From the NCBI GenBank assembly GCA_905183005.1, contig CAJJDO010000139.1, positions 125,515-189,514 on the forward strand: 64,000 bases of DNA, read 5' to 3'. This stretch comes from Paramecium pentaurelia. Lineage: Eukaryota; Ciliophora; Oligohymenophorea; Peniculida; Parameciidae. The notes below the pieces were generated by a model that worked only from the letters and a program-made list of their open reading frames with translations, searched no databases and was not told the origin of the DNA. Positions 23,188-34,104 of this stretch are shown here, in pieces; the stretch's first letter is position 1; the number at the start of each line of letters is the position of its first letter. Both the position numbers and the translations under genes were made by a program.

Positions 23188-23381
23188 TCATTAAAAATTA
23201 TCTCAATATCGACCATGTCACCTAATTCTTTATTTGAATATTTATGCTAAATAATAGACTACTAAAAAATGATTATATTTGATATTCAAGTACTATTTAT
23301 TAATTTTTTAAATCAATTTTTATATATATATAAATTTATTAGTATATTTATTTATATAATTAAATTATTACTTCAGGTAAT

Positions 23382-24786
23382 ATGAAAAAGTTCAGAGAAT
23401 TAAAAAAGACCGGGGATGGAACATTTGGAGTTGTGATTAAGGCTGAAAACATATAAACTCATGATTTGGTAGCCATCAAAAAGATGAAATAAAAGTACCA
23501 CAATTTTGAAGAATGTACTAACTTAAGAGAAGTTAAGGCTTTAATGAAACTTTAAAATCATCCAAATATTGTCAAACTTAAAGAATGTATAAATTGATTC
23601 AATTTAGTATTTCTTGATAATGAAACTCTATGTCTAGTCTTTGAATTTGTAGACAAAAGCATTTATTAAATGTACATACAGCAAAAAGAAATGGTAACCA
23701 AATATAAGATGGAGCTTAGGGTAAAATCATTCCAGAAGACCAAATCAAATCCCTCATTTACCAAGTAGCCAATGGACTCAGTTACATGCATAAACATGGA
23801 TATTTTCATCGAGATCTGAAGCCTGAAAATCTATTGGTGTCTAACAATGGTGTTGTTAAGATTATAGATCTTGGTTGTGCAAGAGAAATCAGATCAAGAC
23901 CACCATATACTGATTATATTGCTACTAGATGGTATAGGGTATATACTCTATATTAATTCAATTCAAGGCTCCAGAGATTCTATTGAAATAAGCCAATTAC
24001 AATAGTCCAGTTGATATATTTGCTCTAGGTTGTATCATGGCTGAATTATTTTTAAATAGACCTCTATTTCAAGGTAATTCTGAATTAGAATAGTTCAATA
24101 AGATCCTTTCTACTCTTGGGTAATTTTATAACTTATCTTTTTATTTTAGTACTTTCACTTAATCCGAATGGCCTGAAGGATGTAGACTAGTCTCTTAAAT
24201 GGGATTAGCATTAGCATAATTTTAACCTCTTTAATTACAATAGATAATACCAAATGCCAGTACAGAAGCCTTAAACTTATTAACTTAAATGATTAGATGG
24301 GATCCAAATAAAAGAATCACTGCCACTTAAATGTTAACTCATCCATTTTTCTATAACATTGAAAAGATTGCACCTCCTATCATTTTTGAAGAGTAAATCA
24401 AATCTAAAGATGAATTAAAATTTCCAGAAATGGAAAAAAAATAGAAATCTTATAGTCAAAAAGAAGAATCATAGAATCAATTCAAATAAAAATAATTTTA
24501 GCCATAATAACCTATAGAAGATGATAGTAATGATTTAGATGATATTTTGGATTTTATTACAACTGAAAATAAACCTTTGCCTTCCAAATAATCTACTTAG
24601 TCTTCTAAAAGTTTAGAATATGGTGAATATGTTCCATCTATTCCTTAAAATAGACAACAAAGAAATTTGCAATCAAGTCAATTATAAGAATAATAAAAGA
24701 AAGATAATAATAATTCGATATATGATTTTAGTCATTTGCAAAGTTTTAAACCTACCAAAATGCCAAATACAAATTCTAAATATTGA
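23382..24786 (+). CDS. MAK/MOK/CILK-type (RCK family) protein kinase
   Basis: A 432-residue Ser/Thr kinase. Motifs in order: Gly loop GDGTFGVV, VAIKKMK, the PSTAIRE-position helix ECTNLREVKAL, HRDLKPENLL, IDLGCAREI (DLG in place of DFG), and the activation lip PPYTDYIATRWYRAPE. The TDY in the lip is characteristic of MAK and CILK1/ICK, kinases that control ciliary length and intraflagellar transport. The C-terminal 130 residues are disordered, rich in Gln/Ser, also typical of the family. Four introns: 23587-23607 (21 nt), 23694-23719 (26), 23938-23966 (29) and 24120-24149 (30). The start codon follows the second tRNA copy by about 190 bp. Confidence 0.92.
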
Positions 24787-24979
24787 TTAGTGATTCTAAA
24801 TTTTTTTGTTTAAGCTATTTAATGTTTCAATTAATAAAATTTACAACAATTAACAATATATAATTAAAAAAATACTCTTTGATATCTATTATTTCTCTTT
24901 TATATTAATATAATAATTGCATTTTAGTATCTAGAATATTTAGTTTTAATTAATTTACATACTAATAATTTTGTAAAAT

Positions 24980-25274
24980 ATGAAAAAGTAATCAATTTCA
25001 AATATTCCTAAGAATAATTTCGTTTATTTTTCATTCAATTTTAGAATCTAATATACTATATGAACAATCTAAAACTTAATAGATTCATTATTTATTATAC
25101 TAATAGTACTCTAATATTTTGTCTTATGGAAATTCAGTGAGAAATTTAATAAAAGTCCAAATAGCATTTAAACAAATATTAGCATAAAAAATTCAATTTT
25201 ATAGTAAATATATAATTAATGAATTTATTTGGATTTAAGTTTAATATGATTATTAGATATATAATATTTAGTGA
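24980..25274 (+). CDS. Small hypothetical protein, 89 residues
   Basis: Model: ATG at 24980, one intron 24988-25012 (25 nt, GTA...AAG) after only eight coding bases, TGA at 25272-25274. The coding length is divisible by three. The protein is rich in Ile, Tyr and Gln (for example LYEQSKTQQIHYLLYQQYSN) with no clear membrane span. It runs tail-to-tail with the next gene with only 15 bp between stop codons. Function unknown; the short first exon makes the start uncertain. Confidence 0.45.
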
Positions 25275-25289
25275 GTAAATTTATAATAA

Positions 25290-26295
25290 TCAATTACTTA
25301 AAAAAAATTATTTTAAATATCTAGAAACATTGTGTTTTAAAATCGATACTTAAAAGTCCTTATCTTACAATCTTTATTTCAGACTCATTTAGAAAATAGT
25401 TTCATTTGTTAAGTAGTTTAATTTATCAATAATTTATGGATTTAGTTATGATTTTTAATTTACACTCTCTATAAATTGCTTAATATTACTATAATTCTAT
25501 CCCAATTCATATATAGCATTTGATTTTGGGATTTCATATTTTTTCTCTTACTAAATATAAGAATACTAATTGCTCTTTCCTTCTTCAACTTTTACCAAAT
25601 CTTCCAATTTAGTTTATTACTAATTTTTTTTTAGTTCCTTTAACTTTTTTGTTTCCTACTTACTCAGACTAACTCCATCCATTTTTAACTTCTATTAAAT
25701 TAATTATAAACTCATGTTGACCCCTCGAGCAATATTTTCAGGAGCTTTTTCATCAGGATTATTCTCTTTAGATATTGTCTATTAAACATTATAACATCCT
25801 GTTTATAGTTCTTCCAATTAACTTAAGATTTCTTATTACAATCTTCTTTTAAGTTATTTTTCTTCCTTTCTACTTAGATCTTTTTCTTCGGTGTACATCT
25901 AAAATATTTTAATAAGTTTATTTTATATACTTTAGAATGTTTAATATTAATGTATTCTTAGTTTGATCGTCCAAAAGGGTCTATTAAAATTACTTTAAGG
26001 TGTGAATCTATTTCTACTCTTTCTCTTCTACTTGTCTTCTTCTCTCTTCTACCTTCTTGTTCATAAGTTTGTAAAATTGATTTACAAGTGCAGGCCTTCG
26101 TTTTAAACATTTCAGCCACCTATTCTTATAGAAATATTAATTTACATTACATAAAGACAACTTTTCTATGGTCAAAGCATGAAGAATTTGAGATCGTGTT
26201 TCTTGAGAAATTTTTTGATAAGGTCTTTTTGGTTTACTCGCTTCAAAAGTCGATTAAACAGACTAATTACGGAATTGTTCAACTTGTTGTTCCAT
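25290..26295 (-). CDS. HTH-containing coiled-coil protein
   Basis: A 315-residue protein. The N-terminal 90 residues look like a helix-turn-helix of the homeodomain-like/transposase N-terminal type: RSQILHALTIEKLSLQQVAE, then CTCKSILQTYEQEGRREKK. A basic linker (KKTSRRERVEIDSH) and a Gln/Lys/Glu coiled coil follow. Introns: 26125-26150 (26 nt, inside the HTH, needed to join its two helices) and 25899-25930 (32 nt, at the upper end of the local size range). No catalytic DDE part follows, so this is not a transposase. A DNA-binding role is inferred from the HTH alone. Confidence 0.65.
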
Positions 26296-26778
26296 TGGGA
26301 ATGGGAAATATATTATACTAATTATTTATTGGGAATCTTTATTCTAAACCATATAAATTTTTTTTCTAATTTAGATTTGATGATTGTTAATAAATTATAA
26401 TGTTTTATGGATTTATTTAAGAATTAAAAATTATTTATTTTTTCCTTTGAATTTATTATAATATTCAATCAGATTGGCAACATTTATCAAAGCACAAATA
26501 CCAGAGATTAAAAAATATTTATTTTTTTTTTTTCTTCCTTTTTCAAATTATTAATTTTTCTATTAATTTATCCACCATTAAAAAATATGAGAATAATTTT
26601 ATTTTTTTATTCCTTATTTTAATTTAATACTAAATCCTAATTATTATGAAAAGATAAAGGAATTTATTAAAGTACTAATATATCTATATTTTATATATGT
26701 AATTTTTCAAAAAAGACAAAGAATAATAATAATTAAAATTTAATATTTAAAAAAGAGTTTAAAAATTAAAATTTATAC
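26296..26778. other. Intergenic A+T-rich stretch
   Basis: About 480 bp with poly-T/poly-A runs and no gene. It lies between the HTH gene start and the stop of the trichocyst matrix gene, both on minus. Confidence 0.5.
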
Positions 26779-27843
26779 TCAGTTGATTCTACCTTTGATA
26801 TAGTTGGATGCACCTTCTAATTTTGTAGCCAGAATTGATTCAACTTATCTGATAATACTAATTTCAGTAGTTCTTTATTCAGTATCTCTAGCATATAAAC
26901 TTCTCCAATTGTCACATTGAGCTTCTTTCATTTTCTTACCATTAGTAGCAGATTCTAATTCTCTTCCTGCATCATACTTTCTCTTTTTAGCTGCAGCCAA
27001 CATATGTTCAACCTATACAATCTTAGTTTCTGCTTCAGCCTTAGCAGATTGAATAGCCTCTCTCTATTCTTCGATTGAGTATATTTAAGCTTCAAAATTT
27101 AGTTATGATTGAATCTCTTATTCTCTGTCATCAATTAAGGCTTATTCTAAGGAAGCTCTCAATTCTCCAATTTTAGCTTAAACGCTTTATAATTTTTCTG
27201 CTGAAAATGTTGAAGCCAATTAAACAAGAGCAAGAATTGGATTCTCTCCACCTACTCTTTCTAATTCAGCAAGTACAACTTCAGCATCAGCTTCAGGTTA
27301 TATGGCACTCAATTTTGCAGCTATAACATCAAGAGCTTCAACTACTTTAGGTGTTTAAATTTCTCTTTCTTAATAAGCTGCATGATCTTCAGCTCTTTGT
27401 TCTCTCAACTATTCTTCTTATTAATTAAGGATTCTTAATTAAATTACTTGATTCTCAATTTCTTATTATAAAAGTTCAATCTCAGAAGTGTATTTATTAA
27501 TATCCATAGTAGCCTCAGTGATTTCATTGGATGCAAATTCAATTCTTCTATTGTATCCATAGATTTCAGCTTCACAATCAGCCTCTTAAGCAACATGAAC
27601 TAATTCAGCATCTTGCTATTAAAGAACCAAATTCTCTCTTAAATCTTAAAGCATTTTAGCAATATCAGATAATGGAGATTGATTTCTCATCTGGATTGCA
27701 ATTGTATCAAGAATCTTTTTTCCTAAAGGATTATCCTCAAGGTTCTCAAGCTAAGCAAATACTGCAGCATGTGGATTTGAAGCATGTTTAATCATTACTG
27801 CTTATGTAAATGCTATCAAAGCTAAACAAATTAAGAACTTCAT
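26779..27843 (-). CDS. Trichocyst matrix protein (TMP family), second copy
   Basis: A 354-residue intronless gene. It has a signal peptide (MKFLICLALIAFTQAVM), the family opening NPHAAVFAQLENLEDNPLG, and long amphipathic helices with heptads (NYNRR-type turns, then REQEIQSQLNFEAQIYSIEE). As with the copy at 9851-11029, the product should enter the secretory pathway, be processed and pack into the trichocyst crystal. The two copies share architecture but only limited sequence by eye, so they probably belong to different TMP subfamilies. The lack of introns differs from the other copy, which has two or three. Confidence 0.9.
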
Positions 27844-28083
27844 TTTAATTAGTAATAATCAAGCAATATCGTTTTTGTCTTAAAAGCAATCTGTTAGTTT
27901 ACTGTTTAAGTTTTATTAATTTATCATATGGAACGACTATTAAAATAACAATAATTCTATAAGTTTGCAAAATCAAATCAATTTTTTATAGCTTTTAATT
28001 TATTGATATTATTTAATAAAATAAATAAAAGAATAATCGAAAAAAAAACAGATAGCTTAATAAAATTTTCAATTAATATTTGA

Positions 28084-28410
28084 TCAAAAACAACATTCGC
28101 AATCGAAAGGACATAAATTAGTATTACCTCCTTTTCCAATTTTTAATTCTTCAGTACTATATACTTTATATCCTTCCTCTGTGTATTTCTTTTTGCTTTA
28201 CTCTTACATAGAATTTTGGGATCTCTTGACTTATTGATTTTGCTTTATTTTAGTTTTTTCTGATTATTTTTATTTTTGCTCTTAATTCTATTATTCATTT
28301 GGAGTTTAATCAGATTTTTTCACCTTTTGCTTATCTTGTTTTTGTATAGGCTTAAAAATGTCATTAATGTCTTTATTAGAGATTTCCTTTTACTCTTTTT
28401 TTTTACCCAT
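28084..28410 (-). CDS. DUF1764 family protein
   Basis: A 108-residue intronless protein. The first 75 residues are Lys/Gln-rich and disordered (MGKKKEQKEI). The C-terminus carries the family signature YTEEGYKVYSTEELKIGKGG, then LCPFDCECCF at the very end. DUF1764 proteins are small, conserved eukaryotic proteins of unknown function whose conserved part is this Cys-rich tail (CPFDCxCCF). The window gives no clue to function; the gene sits 79 bp downstream of the ribosomal protein uL4 start-side neighbour's stop on the same strand. Confidence 0.9.
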
Positions 28411-28489
28411 AAAATAATATTAATTTATAAATAATAATGGGGGAAATATTGTATATGTTTTTATTATACAATTAATATGTTTAAGCTCA

Positions 28490-29799
28490 TCATTCTGTTT
28501 AAGCAGCTCCCTTTTGAACTGAGAAATATTTAACTTTAATATCTTATTCCTCTTAGACAGCAGCTTTAGTAGCATCGTTTAAGGAAGCAGCAACTTTGTT
28601 GTATGCAGCTCTTGAAGCCTTCTTGAGTGCCTTATTCTATAAAAGATATAAAAATTAATGAATACCTTCTTGATCTTCTTGGTTCCCTTGGTATTGGCTT
28701 TGATTGCAGCAACGGCAGCAGCTCTTTATTTTTTAGCATATGGGTTCAATCTGTCCATAGCTTTGGTGTTTTTCAATGGGTTTTTCTTTTAGACTTCATG
28801 AAGAACTTTGGTTGTCTTGGCTGGTTAGACCTTTTCTTAGACTTAGTTAGAATTGATGATTCTAGCCAAATCTGGATTGGTGATGAGTGGTCTCAACAAT
28901 TGATATCCGTCCTTGATAATTGATGTATATCTGTATGTTCCAAACAATTTATCGAGGTGAGCAAAGGCGCTTTAAGTCCAAATGACGAATCTTCCTAATT
29001 AACCTCCTGGGGCAAGTTAGAGGAGATTTAATCTTGTGACATTAACTACTTCAACTCCTGGAACATCTAATTGATTTATTAATATATATGATTACTTCTG
29101 AAAGCTTTCAATAATTTGGCATTCTCATTGAAATAAACAACCAATGGTCCCTTTCTAACTCTGTATTTCTTTCCTCTTTATTTGCTGATTCCAGCTCTGA
29201 CAACTTTAGTGGAAACAACTTTTTAAACATCTTCAAAAGCACCGAATCTCTTCAAGAAATTGAGAGCATCAGTAGTCTTTTCATATGATTCAATCTTGTC
29301 TTCAACAACAAGTGGAATTTAAGGGACTTAACTGATTCTATGTCCTCTAGCCAAAACTAATGGAACAATTCCTGTGGCGGCAACAGCTGTAGCAGCTGCA
29401 TGTCTCTTTTATTTGATATTGACTCTTCTATGCCATCTTCTCCATACTTTGATTGGTAAACTCATTCTTCCCTTTCTACATTAGTTACCAAAGGCAGCTT
29501 GACCTGATCTATGTGTTCCTGATCCAGATACTCTTGGAATACGAGCTACGGCTCTACCAGTACCCCAGGATTCAGCACTGTGTTACATACCAGCTTATGG
29601 GTTGACAGCATGAGCTATAATAGAAGATTATCATAATTCAAATACCTTGTCTTCTGTTCTTAGCAATGTTAGTATGAACAAATGAGACAATATCTGGTCT
29701 AATTGGTGTTTAGAACACAGCTGGGAGTGGGATGTGTTTGGCTGTGACCTTAGATGAGTCATCGGCTGAAAAAACTGATACTAAAGGAACGGATGTCAT
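28490..29799 (-). CDS. RPL4: Large-subunit ribosomal protein uL4 (RPL4)
   Basis: A 406-residue ribosomal protein, close to the usual eukaryotic length. Clear blocks: PLPAVFQTPIRPDIV near the start, QAGMQHSAESWGTGRAVARI, GTHRSGQAAFGNQCRKGRM, and LNLLQLAPGGQLGRFVIWTQ, followed by a long Lys/Ala-rich eukaryotic extension (for example MDRLNPYAKKQRAAAVAAIK). It lines part of the polypeptide exit tunnel. Three introns: 29615-29645 (31 nt), 29067-29095 (29) and 28637-28665 (29). Codon use is visibly less A+T-rich than in neighbours, with many GCT/GTC/AAG codons, as expected for a highly expressed gene. Confidence 0.97.
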
Positions 29800-30221
29800 T
29801 TCTTTAAGATATTTTTTTAAATAAAAAATTTGGGTTTTTAAATTCTTGCCATTAATTAATATATGATAAAAGACTAATGTATATATATTTCATATAATCA
29901 TTTACTCAAACATCCGTTAAAGTACCATAACAGAAACAACTAAGCAAATAAAGATTAGAATTTATGAGACTTTCCATTCCTATATTAATCAATGAAAAAT
30001 GATTTATTCAAAATTTTTTAATTTCTTAAATTATAATTATCAATATACATAATAGAAGAATCATATTTAATTAAAAATATAGGACATGTATCTATTTAGA
30101 TATATATTTTTTAATTTAAATCATTTTTTTATTTGTAAAATATAATTATTTCTCTAGATAAATCTAGTATAATATCCTTTTTTATTTATTTTTATTTATT
30201 AGAAATGAACATTATAATTAA
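29800..30221. other. Upstream region of the ribosomal protein gene
   Basis: About 420 bp, A+T-rich, between the uL4 start and the stop of the next minus-strand gene. It presumably carries the strong uL4 promoter; no motif can be named with confidence. Confidence 0.45.
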
Positions 30222-31699
30222 TCATTATATTGGCTACATGGCCCTATAGGAAGTTTAAAAAACTCTTTCTCCATCTTCTTCAAAATGATGCATTCTCAAA
30301 TCCTTCTATAATTATGGATCCAACTTATTTGGAGGACCTTAACTGGTGCCATATTATGAATTGTGTGTATTATATGTGCCTATCTAACTTCCATAAACAA
30401 AATGCTATCTTCTTAAATCTTTGAGTTGATCTTCAGTCAAAGTATTAGGATGTGGTGTAATTTGACTAATTTTTTATGGGTATTCAATAGGATCAGTTCC
30501 CAATTAAAAATGATGTTATCTTAAATCTCTAATTTGATTTTTATCTAATTTGAATTAATCTACTTTTTCTGGTATTTAATAACTAAAATATTAATAGATT
30601 TAACTTTCTATTATTTTCAGTATTATAATCTACTTGTTCATCTCCAAATTTGACAGCTATAATTCTAGGATCTTTAGCTAGTTCAGGTTTCTAAGTATTT
30701 GGATTTGGATAGTTAGTATTATAACTTGTTTGATAATATCGATCATTTAAGAATCCATAAGTACCTATAGTCAATGAACAGGTTGGTAAATTTGGTTATG
30801 ATACAGCAATGGCAGTTTTTTAAAACATTGATTATTTGGTTGTTTATGGCATATCAGATTTTTGATAAGCAAAATCAAAATGCGCTGTTCTTAAATCTAA
30901 TAAAACTTCTTTATTAACTCTTATGACTTCTTTATTCTATTATCCTTAGAAAGCATCTTTATTTTATGAACTTTTGACAGTAGGATCTTCACCCAAAACA
31001 AGATGAGATTCTTTTAAAAATTTCTCTAGATTTCCTTTTCCATTAGTTTTTGGATTCTATTAACCATCATGATATCGAGTGTAATGTGTAGTGTAATCTA
31101 TTTGATTCTAAAATGATTGATATATGATACATTTCCTATATTGATATTAGTCTTACGAATATCAGGAGCATGATATTCTTCTTTTTCAACTTTATATTCT
31201 TTATTTGTATCTTGATATGTAGTTGTAAAATATGTTTTTAAATCTCCAAAATCATGATGATGTTTACGAATATTTACTTATTGTTTTTAATGAATATCTA
31301 ATGGTTAATTCTTATATTATGAATATTCAGTTTCACTTGGCACACTGTGAAATCCCAACTTAAAATGATGATTACGTAAATCTTTTTAAGTTTCTTCAGA
31401 CAGTTGTGCTTTTTCTGATTATTTTGGATTAAATGATAATTTTGCAATAGATTAATAATTAACATTATCTTCTCCTAATTCAAAATGAGCTTTTCGAGGA
31501 TTTGCTATGTATGCTTCAAAATGTTTAGCTTCATCAGTAGTTGGTAATTCTTTATCCGGTTTTTTGGCAGTGTAATCATCTAGATAATTTGTACTACCAG
31601 AAGCTAATGTCAAATGTAATTCATTATACATTTATCAAATCCAACTGAAAAATGAGCCATACGAAAATCATTCATTTGTTTCTTAATGTCATTACTCAT
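30222..31699 (-). CDS. Repeat protein with recurring LRxHHFxLG-type motif
   Basis: A 468-residue protein built from about ten to twelve degenerate copies of a motif like L-R-x-x-H-F-x-L-G-x-D-x-x-x-Y: FRMAHFSVGFD, PRKAHFELGEDNVNY, LRNHHFKLGF, IRKHHHDFG, LRTAHFDFAY, LRQHHFQLGTDPIEY, LRRQHFVYGS and LRMHHFEEDG, spaced roughly 30-60 residues. No catalytic domain or membrane span. The extended, Tyr/His-rich repeats resemble microtubule inner proteins and other axonemal proteins, but I cannot name a family. Introns: 31604-31629 (26 nt), 31108-31130 (23) and 30583-30604 (22, starts GTT). Confidence 0.8.
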
Positions 31700-31760
31700 T
31701 AATATTAAAGTTAGAAAATAATTATTATATATTAAATTTATATTTGTTGTTTAATCGGTC

Positions 31761-32759
31761 TCATTAAGTTTGTCCAACAAGAGCTTCAGCAGTTTAAGGC
31801 ACATCATCTACAGAAGCTTATTATTCTTAATTTTATGTATCATTTTATTGAATTTAAGGAGTTTCAGATTATTATTATTATTCTTATTATTATTCTTATT
31901 ATTATTATTATTCTTATTATTATTCTTATTATTATTCTTATTATTAAACTTCAGCTTCTACTTATTATTATTATTCTTAAACTTATTCTTATACTTATTC
32001 TGTTTATTAAACTTATTCTTATACTTATTCTTATTCTTATACTTATTCAACGTTAACTTATTAATCTTCTTCAATTTAAGGTGCATCAAATTATTCTTAT
32101 GTTTCTTATATTAATTATGGTTATGGTCCAGTTATATCATCACCTTATTATTTAAAATAGATATTAATACTTGATGCATTATCAGATCCAGCCAATGATT
32201 ATGATGGTTTTGCAATGAATACATCCTTTTATGTGTCAGCCATAACTAATGGTTCAGTTAAACATTTTTCACTTGTCAAGAAAGCTACTTATTCATTGTT
32301 AGTAGAATCTAATGTAGTGAATTATTATCTAAATAAAAATAGATAATGTTACCCAATTGGAACATAGATTGAAAAGACTGGGATTTAGAAATTCATAGCA
32401 TCCTCTGCTTTGCATACTTTTCCTGATGTGCCTTTGAAATCGCATGCAGAGTAAAGTACAACACAATCTCCAGTAGCTGGTAAATCTTTTTCATATTAAG
32501 CAGCTAAAAAGACTTAAGATTAATCAGCATTATTTAAAGATGATTAATTTTCATCTTCATAATTGAATCCAGATGCATATTGTTTAGCAGGTTCTGAGTT
32601 TCTAGCCAATTCTTCCTCTGTAAACAATGATGATTATTAGGCAAAGGTTGTGAATTACATGTATGGTTTTTCATCATCCTCTAATAATACTGTGGGTTCG
32701 TCTAAAAATTTGACTGCTTTGATGGCAACAATGAGCAATAAAATATGAGATGCACGCAT
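31761..32759 (-). CDS. Secreted protein: signal peptide, beta/gamma-crystallin-like domain, Gln/Glu-rich tail
   Basis: A 332-residue intronless gene. Residues 1-18 are a signal peptide (MRASHILLLIVAIKAVKF). Residues 90-190 hold CVVLYSACDFKGTSGKVC and PVFSIYVPIGQHYLFLF, which fit the Greek-key pattern Y-x6-G followed by a conserved Ser, as in beta/gamma-crystallins. The last 130 residues are mostly Gln and Glu, coded largely by TAA/TAG, as VQEQ and QQQE repeats. In Tetrahymena, secretory-granule tip proteins (GRT/IGR group) carry crystallin domains. With two trichocyst matrix genes nearby, a granule protein is a reasonable inference, not proven. The opposite strand shows a long Tyr/Ser frame, which is a shadow. 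Confidence 0.75.
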
Positions 32760-32809
32760 ATTTATATATATATATAATATTAAAAACGAATTACATAATT
32801 TGCAATAAA

Positions 32810-33569
32810 TCAATTTGATGCACTTACTTTTATTATTATTGGTACAATAATATACAAAAGTCCTGCCAATATTATTAATCCAATTATTATCTTTAATTTC
32901 ATATTTCTCCAATACATAATAGAAGCCTAACTTTTATTTGAAAAATCTTACTAATTCAGCAGAATTCTTAGCGAAAGACTTAGCATTCTTATTTAGATCT
33001 TCTGCCTTAATTGAAAGTACATCTAATTATTGTCCATTATTAATCATTTGTTTAATATTGTCTTCCATCACGATTTTAGTTTGATCTACCTAATTATAGA
33101 ATAAAATCATATGGAAACATTTTATTATGCTTAATAGATTTTGTCCAAAGAAACCAAATCGTTATACTTCAACCCCAATTCTCTGAGAGGTTTCTTAATA
33201 TGTAATTTAAGACTGGCATCATCTTTTAATGAATCATTACCCAATCTGTTGAATTCATTTTAAATTTCCTGAATCAAAGTATAAGCATGTCTTTCAGGAT
33301 AAGTAGAAACTAAAATAATGATCAATACACATACTTCCCAAAACTAAATAGAAAAGGCCTTTATCATCAATTTTACAAAACCAACTACCATTTGCAGAAT
33401 CAATTTTTTATCTTTCATCTATTCTAAGTTAATTTCTCTTTAACTCAAAGCAAACTTTTGTAGACTCACTTTTTAATGGTTCCTCACTTCCAGCTTCAAT
33501 TAAATATGAAGCAATCAATTTTTCAGTTTCATGACGATAAATAACTAAGTACTTTAATGAATTTGGCAT
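32810..33569 (-). CDS. Longin R-SNARE (VAMP7-like)
   Basis: A 226-residue tail-anchored SNARE. The N-terminal longin domain opens MPNSLKYLVIYRHETEKLI and contains SANGSWFCKIDDKGLFYLVL. The SNARE helix runs VDQTKIVMEDNIKQMINNG to KNSAELASIMYWRNMK, and the membrane anchor is KIIIGLIILAGLLYIIVPII. It should act in membrane fusion. Three introns: 33310-33334 (25 nt), 33090-33118 (29 nt, starts GTT) and 32927-32951 (25 nt). Without the last, the anchor is out of frame. The zero-layer residue, usually Arg, cannot be assigned with certainty; DNIKQMINNGQQLDVL aligns with family DNIDKVLERGERLELL, where Gln-Gln replaces Glu-Arg. Confidence 0.88.
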
Positions 33570-33616
33570 AAAAAATTTATTATTTAAATTTAGAATTACA
33601 ATAAAATATTTATTTA

Positions 33617-34036
33617 TCATTTCTTCTACTATTCCAAACCCTATTTAATACGAGGTACCAATTCCTCTATTATTAAATAATGATAATTTCATACCTCTAA
33701 CTTATCTTGCCTTCTCTCTTATTTATTACATATTCTTGCTTTTAGCATTTGCTCTAATCTTCTTAAACATAGGTGCATATTTAAACACATCCGGAATCAC
33801 AACAAATCTAATCTAACTGCCTCTCAAATAAACTTATTCCAATGACATAGGTCTTCCATCTCTAGTAACCATTTACACTTCATCTAATCTGACATTCATT
33901 GTATCCTATTAATCATATTTAAAGTTACTTCTGCTTCTGCCATATATCCAGTAAACATCTCACCTGTTTTAAGTTCAACTGTTACTATATGATGAACTGC
34001 TTCATGCATAATTTTAAGAGGAACACCTAAAGACAT
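33617..34036 (-). CDS. SNRPD3: Small nuclear ribonucleoprotein Sm D3
   Basis: A 122-residue Sm protein. Sm1 motif: GVPLKIMHEAVHHIVTVEL, then TGEMFTGYMAEAEDTMN; Sm2 motif: LEQVYLRGSQIRFVVIPD, followed by FKYAPMFKKIRA, which is the SmD3-specific continuation, and a basic tail. It forms part of the heptameric Sm ring on spliceosomal snRNAs. Two introns: 33906-33928 (23 nt, between the Sm1 phrase AEAE and DTMN) and 33667-33694 (28 nt). It lies only 47 bp from the R-SNARE gene on the same strand and 68 bp from the divergent hemoglobin start. Confidence 0.97.
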
Positions 34037-34104
34037 TTTAAATTATATAATATTTAATATTAGTATAAATATATATATAAAATAAATAAAAAGATTTTAA
34101 AGAA

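Larger units (their letters stand above)
22971..23270. repeat. Tandem duplication of tRNA gene plus flank (2 units)
   Basis: Two direct units of about 146 and 153 bp: 22971-23116 and 23117-23269. Each holds a tRNA-Cys-like gene followed by matching flank on its 5' side (shared blocks: tcattgaaaatta/tcattaaaaatta, atcacctaa/gtcacctaa, ttctttatttgaatat, agactaat/agactact then an A run). The flanks have diverged by point changes and short indels, so the duplication is not brand-new. Confidence 0.85.

Noticed and set aside
22971..23270. CRISPR-like array
   Set aside because: Only two units, each a tRNA with flank, in a eukaryotic genome.
26088..26400. Two overlapping plus-strand frames
   Set aside because: They overlap each other and lie antisense to, or just upstream of, the HTH gene on minus.
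28627..28923. Plus-strand 98-residue frame
   Set aside because: It is antisense to ribosomal protein uL4; the minus strand carries the conserved sequence.
31770..32114. Plus-strand frames of nearly pure Leu/Ile, or Tyr/Ser in the third frame
   Set aside because: They are the complement of TAA/TAG/GAA repeats coding the Gln/Glu tail on the minus strand. The minus frame has a signal peptide, a start, varied domain sequence and a proper TGA.
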